A stretch of DNA of 40,761 bases. It comes from Caryophanales bacterium UBA5364. Its GTDB lineage: Bacteria; Bacillota_I; Bacilli_A; RF39; UBA660. This document shows, in pieces, positions 33,835 through 40,761 of the stretch. The notes beneath the pieces were generated by a model, which saw nothing but the letters and a program-made list of their open reading frames with translations, did no database searches and was not told where the DNA came from. Where the stretch lies: NCBI GenBank assembly GCA_002410935.1, contig DHPM01000001.1, positions 21,325-62,085 on the forward strand, read 5' to 3'. A program made the position numbers and the translations under genes. The first letter of the stretch is position 1. Every line of letters starts with the position of its first letter.

Positions 33835-36246
33835 ATGTATAATTTAGGAAGCCAATTTGTTTTTGATTACGAAAAGGCTCAACCTAATCCTAAAGCTGTT
33901 ATTAAAGGTAAAAAATATCGTATTACGGTATTAACGGAAAGATTAATTAGACTTGAATATAACGAATTAGGAAAGTTTGAGGATCGACCAACGGAACTAG
34001 TTTGGTTTCGTAATTTTAGTGTTCCTGATTTTACTTTAAAAGAGGATGAAAAGTATATTGAGTTAACGACTAAATATTTTACTCTTTATTATGCTAAGGA
34101 AAAGAAGTTTAAAGGTAGTAAACTAAATCCAACAGCTAATTTAAAAGTAGATGTTGCGAACTCTGACCGTTATTGGTATTATAATCATCCTGAAGTAAGA
34201 AATTATGGGGCACCATCAACTTTATTATCAAATAAAAAGGGTAAACTTATATTTAAAAAAGGTTTATATTCAATTGATGGTTTTGCGAGTATTGATGATA
34301 GTAAAAGTAAGATAATGGAACAAACAGGTACAGTCGTTGATAGGGAAACGAAATCAACGGATATTTACTTATTTGTTTATTTAAAAGATTTTGATTTATG
34401 TTTAAAAGATTATTTCCGTATTACAGGATTTCCATCTTTATTACCAAGATATGCTCTAGGTAATTGGTGGAGTCGTAATATTGCTTATAATGATAATGAT
34501 TTAAAAGACTTAATAACAAATTTTGATCGTAAGGAAATACCTATCTCAGTTTTATTATTAGATAAGGATTGGCATGTTAGAACACGAGAAAAAGACAATC
34601 ATTTAAAGACTGGTTTTACATGGAATAAGGAATTCTTTAAAGCCCCTTATGAAATGATTGCATATATTCATTCTAAAGGAATAAGGGTTGGGTTAAACAT
34701 TAATCCAACAGAAGGACTTCGTGCCATCGATGAATACTATGAAAAGGCCCTTAATTATTTAGAGGCTGATGCTAATGGAGTAATTCCATTTAATATTTTA
34801 AATCCTCGTTTTGTGGATACTTATTTAAAATTATTTATTCATCCATTAGATAATTTAGATGTAGATTTCTTTTGGATAGATTACTTCGAACAAAATAAAT
34901 TAGATGATTTATGGTTATTAAAGCATTATCACTTTTATGATATGATGCGTAATTATAAAAGAAGACCAATGGTGTTAGGATATAATTCATTAGTCGCACC
35001 TCATCGTTATCCTGTTTTATATTCAGGAAAAACGATTGTTGGGTGGGATGCATTAAAATTAATCCCAGCTCATAACTCAAATGCTTCAAATAATGGAGTT
35101 AGTTGGTGGAGCCATGATATTGGTGGCTACTTTAAAGGGATTGAAGATAATGAACTATATATTAGATATGTTCAATTAGGAACATTTAGTCCTATCTTAA
35201 AGTTTGGTGCTGATTCTGGTAAATACTATAAGAGAGAACCATGGAGATGGAGTATCAAAACATATACCATAACACAACAATACATGGCTTTAAGACATCG
35301 TTTAATTCCATATTTATATACAGAAGCATATCGTTATCATAAAGAGGGTATTCCGTTAATTCAACCAATTTATTATAAATATCCAGAAATGTATGATGAT
35401 GTACTATATAAAAATGAATATTATTTAGGTAATCAATTATTTGTGGCACCGATTATTAAACCAAAGGATTATGTTATGAATCGTGCTATTCATAAGTTCT
35501 ATATACCAGATGGTATATGGTATGATTTTGTTACTGGGAAAAAGTTTCCAGGTGGAAAAAATTATGTTTCATTCTTTAAAGATCAAGATTATCCAGTCTT
35601 TGCTAAAACAGGGTCGATAATTCCTTTAGGAGAAAATGAAAACATGAATGATACAACCCCACCTAAAAATATGGAAATTCATATTTTCCCTGGTAAGAGT
35701 AATGTATATCGTTTATATGAAGATGATGGTATGAGTAACTTATATAAAAAAGGTTATTATTTGATATCATCAATTGAATATAACTATTTGCCTAATAACT
35801 ATACGGTTATTATTAGAGCTTTAGAAGGTAAAAGTGGGATTGCCCCAGATACAAGAAATTATAAGATTAAATTTAGAAATACTAAAAAAGCTGATGATGT
35901 TATTGCATACTTCAATAATGATCAAATTAAGTTTGAGGCTTATGATGATGGACCAGACTTTGTTGTTGAATTAAAAGATATACCAACGATTGGTCAATTA
36001 ACTTTAAACTGTAAGGGTAAAGATATTGAAATAGATGCTATTCGTTTAATTAAAGATGATATTGAAGGAATTATTAGTGATTTACAAATTGAAACTTTAA
36101 TGAAAGAAAAAATAGATGCCGTTTTATTTAGTGATTTACCATATCGTAAGAAAAGAATTGCTATTCGTAGGTTGTCAGGTAAGGGGCTAGAAAGAAAATT
36201 TGTTAAATTATTCTTAAAATTACTTGAATATATGAACGAAGTATAA
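33835..36246 (+). CDS. Glycoside hydrolase family 31 (alpha-glucosidase-type)
   Basis: 803 aa, no signal peptide, so cytoplasmic. N-terminal beta-sandwich (about 1-200), (beta/alpha)8 barrel, then C-terminal beta domains. The probable nucleophile is Asp 349 in FFWIDYFEQ, and the acid/base is probably Asp 405 in VGWDALK. The barrel also shows GNWWSRN, LLLDKDWH, GVSWWSHDIGGY and RHRLIPYLYTEAYRYH, typical of GH31. Substrate is unsettled: alpha-glucosidase or alpha-xylosidase are the common activities. A ~70-residue basic C-terminal tail (from about 735) goes beyond the usual domains. Its position just after pyk suggests feeding sugars into glycolysis. The start follows AAAGGGGTTG. Confidence 0.88.
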   Translation: MYNLGSQFVFDYEKAQPNPKAVIKGKKYRITVLTERLIRLEYNELGKFEDRPTELVWFRNFSVPDFTLKEDEKYIELTTKYFTLYYAKEKKFKGSKLNPTANLKVDVANSDRYWYYNHPEVRNYGAPSTLLSNKKGKLIFKKGLYSIDGFASIDDSKSKIMEQTGTVVDRETKSTDIYLFVYLKDFDLCLKDYFRITGFPSLLPRYALGNWWSRNIAYNDNDLKDLITNFDRKEIPISVLLLDKDWHVRTREKDNHLKTGFTWNKEFFKAPYEMIAYIHSKGIRVGLNINPTEGLRAIDEYYEKALNYLEADANGVIPFNILNPRFVDTYLKLFIHPLDNLDVDFFWIDYFEQNKLDDLWLLKHYHFYDMMRNYKRRPMVLGYNSLVAPHRYPVLYSGKTIVGWDALKLIPAHNSNASNNGVSWWSHDIGGYFKGIEDNELYIRYVQLGTFSPILKFGADSGKYYKREPWRWSIKTYTITQQYMALRHRLIPYLYTEAYRYHKEGIPLIQPIYYKYPEMYDDVLYKNEYYLGNQLFVAPIIKPKDYVMNRAIHKFYIPDGIWYDFVTGKKFPGGKNYVSFFKDQDYPVFAKTGSIIPLGENENMNDTTPPKNMEIHIFPGKSNVYRLYEDDGMSNLYKKGYYLISSIEYNYLPNNYTVIIRALEGKSGIAPDTRNYKIKFRNTKKADDVIAYFNNDQIKFEAYDDGPDFVVELKDIPTIGQLTLNCKGKDIEIDAIRLIKDDIEGIISDLQIETLMKEKIDAVLFSDLPYRKKRIAIRRLSGKGLERKFVKLFLKLLEYMNEV

Positions 36247-36252
36247 TATAAT
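36224..36252 (+). promoter_or_regulatory. Promoter of the Leu T-box operon
   Basis: TTGAAT (36224-36229), 17-base spacer, TATAAT (36247-36252). It overlaps the last codons of the GH31 gene; a second TATAAT starts at 36242. Confidence 0.7.
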
Positions 36253-36253
36253 A

Positions 36254-36478
36254 GTAATATTGAATTTAAAAGACATGGAAAAAGACTAGTAATAATTAAT
36301 TTATTTATAGAGAGTTAGTGGTAGGTGGAAACTAATATTAAATGATTATGAACTCACTTTGGAGTCGTATATATGAAAATATATACCGCAGAGATGCGTT
36401 AAAAAAACAAGTGCATAAATTATTATGAATTAAGGTGGTACCGCGTAATCACGTCCTTAAATCATAGTAATTTTTTTT
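36254..36478 (+). promoter_or_regulatory. T-box riboswitch, leucine specifier
   Basis: The stem I elements AGAGAGTTAGTGG and GGTGGAAACTAAT match the Val leader. The specifier codon CTC (Leu) is at 36353-36355, in the same position relative to the following GGAGT as GTC in the other leader. The T-box core AAGGTGGTACCGCG is at 36432-36445. The terminator stem pairs ATTATGAATTAAGG with CCTTAAATCATAGTAAT (36455-36471), followed by Ts. Uncharged tRNA-Leu should permit read-through into the small membrane protein gene and leuS. Confidence 0.95.
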
Positions 36479-36490
36479 ATAGGAGGTTAT

Positions 36491-36844
36491 ATGAACGATT
36501 TAATTTTTTCGATTAGTGTATTTATTGTTATTTATTTATTATATCTATTTATTGTTGTTTTAAGACAAGATAAGTTAGAGAAGTTCACTAGTGCTAAAGA
36601 AATAACTCTATTAGTTAATAGACATAAACTTAATCTAGATAAGATTAATGTTAAATCATTAGCTAATGCAGTTGCTTTAAGCAATTCATTTATTATTTCA
36701 TTTGCTATTTATGTAGCGTCATTAGTAGATAATCTAATACTACAAATATTAATTGGTTTTTTAGTCATAATACCTTCAATATTAATTATTTATTATATTA
36801 TAGGTAAGCATTTTAAAAAGAAAGAAGTGAAACATAATGTATAA
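36491..36844 (+). CDS. Small membrane protein of unknown function in the leuS operon
   Basis: 117 aa with three predicted membrane helices (about 5-24, 63-82, 86-106). A basic, hydrophilic loop lies between the first and second (LEKFTSAKEITLLVNRHKLN) and a lysine-rich tail (KHFKKKEVKHN) ends it. I recognise no named family. It lies between the Leu T-box and leuS and overlaps leuS by 8 bases, so it is made when tRNA-Leu is uncharged. A link to leucine supply or membrane function is possible but not shown. The start follows ATAGGAGGTTAT. Confidence 0.78.
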   Translation: MNDLIFSISVFIVIYLLYLFIVVLRQDKLEKFTSAKEITLLVNRHKLNLDKINVKSLANAVALSNSFIISFAIYVASLVDNLILQILIGFLVIIPSILIIYYIIGKHFKKKEVKHNV

Positions 36845-39233
36845 TTTTACAAAAATAGAAAAGAAATGGCAAAAATATTGGCAAGAAAATAACTGCTTTA
36901 ATGCTATTAATAATAGTGATAAGGATAAGTATTATATCTTAATTGAATTTCCTTATCCATCAGGGTCTGGTCTTCATGTAGGGCATGTGCGTAGTTATAC
37001 GGCACTAGACTTACTAGCACGTAAAAGAAGAGCTGAAGGCTATAATGTTCTATTCCCAATTGGTTGGGATGCTTTTGGTTTGCCCGCAGAACAATATGCA
37101 ATTAAAAATAAAATTCATCCTAGGGAAGCAGTCAAAGAAAATATTAAAACATTTAAAGGACAAATCCAAGACTTAGGGATATCATTTGATTGGGATCGTG
37201 AATTCTCAACTACTGATCCTGAATACTATAAATGGACACAATGGCAATTTTTAAAATTCTATGAACATGGTTTAGCTTATAAATCGAAGAAAGATATTAA
37301 TTGGTGTCCAAACTGTAAAATAGGATTATCTAATGAAGAAGCTAGTGGGGGAGTATGTGAAAGATGCGGTCATTCTGTTACCCAAAAAGAAAAAGACCAA
37401 TGGTTATTAAAAATGAGTGATTACTCAGAATCATTACTTAATGGGTTAGATGATACATCATTCCAAGAACGCATTAAAACAGCTCAAGTTAATTGGATTG
37501 GAAAGAGTATAGGGGCTAATGTTAAGTTTAAAATAGATGGTACTGATCAAGACTTAATTGTGTTTACAACTCGTCCTGATACTTTATATGGAGTAACATT
37601 CATGGTGATTTCTCCAGAACATCCAATACTTGAAACATTAAAGAATAAAATAATTAATTATGATGAAATAAAAGAATACCAAAAAATTAGTAAAAGTAAA
37701 ACTGATTTTGAGAGATCTGAATTAAATAAGGAAAAAACAGGTGTTAGAATTGATGGATTATATGCTATTAATCCTGTTAATCAAGAACCTATTCAAATTT
37801 GGGTTGGAGACTATGTATTAATGAATTATGGAACTGGTGCTATTATGTCAGTCCCTGCTCACGATGGAAGAGATTATGAATTTGCTAAGACATTTAATAT
37901 TCCAATCATTGAAGTTATTAAGGGTGGAGATATTTCTAAAGAAGCCTATACTGGTGATGGTGAAATGATTAATTCAGGAATCTTAAATGGATTAACTAAC
38001 AAAGTAGATTCAATTGAAAAAATGATTAAATACTTAGAAGAAAAAAAATTAGGTGAAAGACAAACTAATTACAAGTTACAAGATTGGGTTTTTTCTAGAC
38101 AAAGATTCTGGGGAGAACCAATTCCAATGATTCATTGTGATGAATGTGGATGGGTACCAGTTCCTTATGAAGAACTTCCTGTCTTACTTCCTGATGTAGC
38201 ACGTTATGAACCAACGGATAATGGTGAATCACCACTTGCAGACATCAAAGAATGGGTCCATACTAAATGCCCTAAATGTGGAGCTGATGCAACAAGAGAA
38301 ACAGATACCATGCCTAACTGGGCAGGATCTAGTTGGTATTGGTTAAGATACATGGATCCTAAAAACAATAAAGAATTTGTATCGCCAGAAGCATTAAAAT
38401 ACTGGGGAAAAGTTGATTGGTATAATGGTGGTATGGAACATGCTACTCGTCACTTACTTTATGCAAGATTTTGGAATCAATTTTTACACAATATTGGATT
38501 AGTACCTAACTCTGAACCATTTGAAATTAGAACGGCTCATGGGATGATTTTAGGCGTTAATGGTGAAAAGATGAGTAAGAGTAAGGGTAATGTTATTAAT
38601 CCTAATGATATTGTTTTTGAATTTGGAGCAGATGCTTTAAGAACTTATGAAATGTTTATTGGTGACTATGAAAAAGAAGCAGCTTGGAGTATTAATGGAT
38701 TAAGAGGTTGTAAACGATTCTTAGATCGTGTTTGGAGACTACAAGAAAAGCTTAATGATAAAGAAGGTTATACTAATGAACGCTTAGTTCATAAAACAAT
38801 TAAAAAGGTAACGAATGATATTGAAAATATGAAATATAATACATCTATTTCAGCTTTAATGATTATGGTGAATGTTTATGAAAAGATGGATTCAATTACT
38901 AAAGATGATCTACTAATTTTAGTTACACTTTTAAACCCAATCGCACCACACATTACTGAAGAAATAAATGAAGTAAATAAATTAGGTAAACCATTATGTT
39001 ATAGTAGTTGGCCAATTTATGATGAAGATAAAACAATCGATGATGAATATGAAATGATTGTTCAAGTTAATGGTAAAGTTCGTGGTAAAGAAACTATTTC
39101 TACAGAAACACCAAAAGAAGAAATGGAACAAATAGCCCAAACTATTGAAAATGTTAAAAAGTATATCGATGGAAAAGAAATTATTAAAGTAATTACGATT
39201 CCAGGTAAGATGGTTAACATTGTTGTTAAATAA
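36837..39233 (+). CDS. leuS: Leucyl-tRNA synthetase
   Basis: 798 aa, the usual Bacillota length. Class I synthetase: HIGH-type motif in GLHVGHVRSYTALDLLARKR, KMSKS in GEKMSKSKGNV. The CP1 editing domain (TTRPDTLYGVTFMVISPEH, MSVPAHDGRDYEFA) hydrolyses misacylated tRNA. A zinc-type ribbon is seen at WCPNC...CERCG and a second at IHCDECGW / CPKCGADAT. The C-terminal domain ends NGKVRGK...IPGKMVNIVVK as in the family. Controlled by the Leu T-box together with the small membrane protein it overlaps. Confidence 0.97.
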   Translation: MYNFTKIEKKWQKYWQENNCFNAINNSDKDKYYILIEFPYPSGSGLHVGHVRSYTALDLLARKRRAEGYNVLFPIGWDAFGLPAEQYAIKNKIHPREAVKENIKTFKGQIQDLGISFDWDREFSTTDPEYYKWTQWQFLKFYEHGLAYKSKKDINWCPNCKIGLSNEEASGGVCERCGHSVTQKEKDQWLLKMSDYSESLLNGLDDTSFQERIKTAQVNWIGKSIGANVKFKIDGTDQDLIVFTTRPDTLYGVTFMVISPEHPILETLKNKIINYDEIKEYQKISKSKTDFERSELNKEKTGVRIDGLYAINPVNQEPIQIWVGDYVLMNYGTGAIMSVPAHDGRDYEFAKTFNIPIIEVIKGGDISKEAYTGDGEMINSGILNGLTNKVDSIEKMIKYLEEKKLGERQTNYKLQDWVFSRQRFWGEPIPMIHCDECGWVPVPYEELPVLLPDVARYEPTDNGESPLADIKEWVHTKCPKCGADATRETDTMPNWAGSSWYWLRYMDPKNNKEFVSPEALKYWGKVDWYNGGMEHATRHLLYARFWNQFLHNIGLVPNSEPFEIRTAHGMILGVNGEKMSKSKGNVINPNDIVFEFGADALRTYEMFIGDYEKEAAWSINGLRGCKRFLDRVWRLQEKLNDKEGYTNERLVHKTIKKVTNDIENMKYNTSISALMIMVNVYEKMDSITKDDLLILVTLLNPIAPHITEEINEVNKLGKPLCYSSWPIYDEDKTIDDEYEMIVQVNGKVRGKETISTETPKEEMEQIAQTIENVKKYIDGKEIIKVITIPGKMVNIVVK

Positions 39234-39258
39234 AAGAGAATAAATTTCTCTTTTTTTT
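39232..39258 (+). terminator. Terminator after leuS
   Basis: AAAAGAGAA (39232-39240) pairs with TTCTCTTTT (39246-39254), then Ts. The stem overlaps the stop codon. Confidence 0.85.
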
Positions 39259-39264
39259 GTTATA

Positions 39265-39293
39265 TTGTTTAATATGTCATATTTTGGTATAAT
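39265..39293 (+). promoter_or_regulatory. Promoter of the beta-propeller pilin gene
   Basis: TTGTTT (39265-39270), 17-base spacer, extended -10 TGGTATAAT (box 39288-39293). The ATG at 39317 follows TAGGAGTGG. Confidence 0.7.
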
Positions 39294-39316
39294 ATGGTAA
39301 ATAATAGGAGTGGAAT

Positions 39317-40761
39317 ATGAAAAAGAAACAAGGATTTACATTAATAGAATTACTTGGAGTTATTATTTTAATAGGAATAATTGGTTTAATTGCAATACCT
39401 TCAATTACTACACTAATTAAAAATTCTAAAGAACGATTATATGATTCACAAGTTTTAATAATTGAATCAAAAGCTAAAGACTGGTCAATCGAAAATGTAG
39501 ATAAGTTATCAGAAACAAGATGTACATGTTTAAGTTTAGAGGAGTTAATATCATCGGGTTATATCGAACAATCAGAAATTATTGATCCTAGAAATAGTAA
39601 TAATAAAATGAATGGTTGTATTAATATTGGATATAATGAAGAATATTCTAAATATGAATATACATATGAAGAAATAACATGTGAAGAATGTTATATTAAT
39701 TCAGCTATAACATTTAATAAAACTTTTGGTGGAAGTACAGAAGATATTTTTGAAGATGTTGTAGTTGTAGATGATGGATATATTATAGTAGGTTATAGTG
39801 ATTCATCAAACGAAGATTTAACGGGATTAAATAGAGGACTTCATGATGGCATTATTGCAAAATACGATATAAAGGGTAATGTGTTATGGAAAAAGAATTT
39901 TGGAGGAACTACTTATGATTATTTTCGTGAGGTTGCAGCCTCAGCAACTAATGAATATATTGTAGTTGGTAGTAGTTTATCATCAGATGGTGATTTAGCT
40001 GGATTAAAAAATGGTAGTTATTGTGCTACTATCGTTAAATATGATAAGAATGGTAATATATTATGGAAGAAAGTATTAAGTGAAGAATCTCCTGACTTTT
40101 TCCGAAGTGTTATCTCAGTTAGCGATGGTTCTGTTGCGGTTGGTGAAAGTGGAAGACTTGTTGGAGGTTTAGGAGGATTAAATGATAGAGATGGCATTAT
40201 TGTAAAATATGACAGAAATGGTAATATATTATGGGAAAAGAATTTTGGAGGTGGAGAAGTTGATTACTTTTCTAATATTGCTTCCGTAAGTGATGGTTAT
40301 ATTGTAGTTGGACGTAGTGCATCAACTAATGGAGATTTAACTGGATTAAACAAAGGTTTTGAAGATGCTATTATCGTTAAATACGATATAAATGGTAATG
40401 TATTATGGAAGAAAAATTATGGTGGAAATTATAATGATCGATTTAATAATATAATATCTGTTAGTGATGGTCATGTTGCAGTAGGTTATAGTAATTCCAC
40501 TACTGAGGATTTAACTGGATTAAATAAAGGTAGTAATGATGCTATTATCGTTAAATATGATAAGAATGGTAATATATTATGGAAGAAAAATTATGGTGGG
40601 ACTTCTAATGATGAATTTTCTAGTGTAATACAGGTTAGTGATGGTTATATTACAGTAGGGCGAAGTACTTCAACTAATGGAGACTTAACTAGCTTAAATA
40701 AAGGCGGTTATGATGCTATTATTGTAAAATATGATACAAATGGTAATGTATTATGGAAGAA
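39317..40761 (+). CDS. Modular type IV pilin with beta-propeller repeats (partial)
   Basis: Starts at ATG 39317 and runs open off the end of the window; 481 codons are visible. The class III signal KKKQG then FTLIELLGVIILIGIIGLIA has Glu at +5. The ~130-residue pilin module parallels the 30565 protein (SKAKDWSIENVDKLSE, IIDPRNSNNKMNGC, YSKYEYTYEEITC). From about residue 135 there are six visible repeats of about 58 residues, each with GG...D.F, VSDGYI.VG.S, GDLTGLNKG, DAIIVKYD and NGN(I/V)LWKKN. Such repeats usually fold as beta-propeller blades. The remaining blades and stop are outside the window. Probably a secreted, pilus-displayed binding protein. Confidence 0.85.
   Translation, partial: MKKKQGFTLIELLGVIILIGIIGLIAIPSITTLIKNSKERLYDSQVLIIESKAKDWSIENVDKLSETRCTCLSLEELISSGYIEQSEIIDPRNSNNKMNGCINIGYNEEYSKYEYTYEEITCEECYINSAITFNKTFGGSTEDIFEDVVVVDDGYIIVGYSDSSNEDLTGLNRGLHDGIIAKYDIKGNVLWKKNFGGTTYDYFREVAASATNEYIVVGSSLSSDGDLAGLKNGSYCATIVKYDKNGNILWKKVLSEESPDFFRSVISVSDGSVAVGESGRLVGGLGGLNDRDGIIVKYDRNGNILWEKNFGGGEVDYFSNIASVSDGYIVVGRSASTNGDLTGLNKGFEDAIIVKYDINGNVLWKKNYGGNYNDRFNNIISVSDGHVAVGYSNSTTEDLTGLNKGSNDAIIVKYDKNGNILWKKNYGGTSNDEFSSVIQVSDGYITVGRSTSTNGDLTSLNKGGYDAIIVKYDTNGNVLWK
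39695..40761 (+). repeat. Tandem ~174-base repeats encoding propeller blades
   Basis: Six units of about 58 codons inside the 39317 gene. TTATGGAAGAA, coding LWKK, recurs at 174-base intervals (for example 40403 and 40577). Units 4-6 are the most alike; unit 3 is the most divergent and slightly shorter. Confidence 0.85.

Noticed and set aside
1..40761. Mycoplasma-type genetic code (UGA as Trp)
   Set aside because: UGA is a true stop for dnaD and nth, and conserved tryptophans are encoded by TGG. A cell-wall synthase is also present.
1..40761. tRNA, rRNA, CRISPR array, insertion sequence or prophage
   Set aside because: No cloverleaf, rRNA core sequence, spaced repeat array, transposase or phage structural gene is visible. 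The repeats seen are coding (propeller) or short promoter elements.

Overview
The window is AT-rich, low-GC Bacillota-type DNA, and the gene set points to class Bacilli, most likely an uncultured small-genome, host-associated lineage. UGA is read as stop (it ends dnaD at 1880-1882 and nth at 2493-2495) and tryptophan is TGG, so this is the standard bacterial code and not the Mycoplasma code. A bifunctional penicillin-binding protein shows the cell has a peptidoglycan wall. Several gene clusters keep Bacillus subtilis-like order: cca, dnaD, nth opposed by recU-pbp1; lon, spoVID-like, ysxE-like, valS; and lepA followed by hemW. The usual hem genes, engB and folC between these are missing and other genes sit in their place.

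Layout. 1-2495 (+): end of an HU gene, then cca, dnaD, nth. 2507-6015 (-): recU and a class A PBP. 6181-10765 (+): a 28-codon ORF, a CamS-type lipoprotein, a membrane-anchored unknown, a two-sensor-domain protein with a degenerate GGDEF domain, and a YihY/BrkB membrane protein. 10766-10884: no gene but strong RNA structure ending in a terminator, just before lon. 10958-15930: lon, two unknowns, a SpoVID-like LysM protein and a YsxE-like kinase-fold protein; a 48-codon membrane peptide is encoded on the opposite strand at 15889-16035. 16142-19063: a PASTA-polysaccharide deacetylase and a large pilin-like surface protein. 19108-22577: a T-box with a Val specifier controlling an HD hydrolase and valS. 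22673-24334: three tandem major-pilin cassettes. 24469-30387: lepA, an unknown, hemW, an HD hydrolase and a complete dTMP operon (thyA-folA-tmk). 30565-32286: a second large modular pilin. 32397-36246: pyruvate kinase and a GH31 glycosidase. 36254-39233: a T-box with a Leu specifier controlling a small membrane protein and leuS. 39317 to the edge: a third modular pilin carrying beta-propeller repeats.

The most striking theme is a dispersed set of six type IV pilin-like genes. Three are small near-identical major pilins, each with its own promoter and terminator. Three are large: a short pilin-type N-terminus is joined to a formylglycine-generating-enzyme/C-type-lectin-like domain (twice) or to a beta-propeller (once). 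No pilus assembly genes are in the window. Other points of interest are a bistable RNA structure before lon, a SpoVID/YsxE pair whose YsxE member has lost its catalytic aspartates, and a recurrent compact arrangement in which terminator, promoter and ribosome-binding site of adjacent genes fit into about 50-80 bases.
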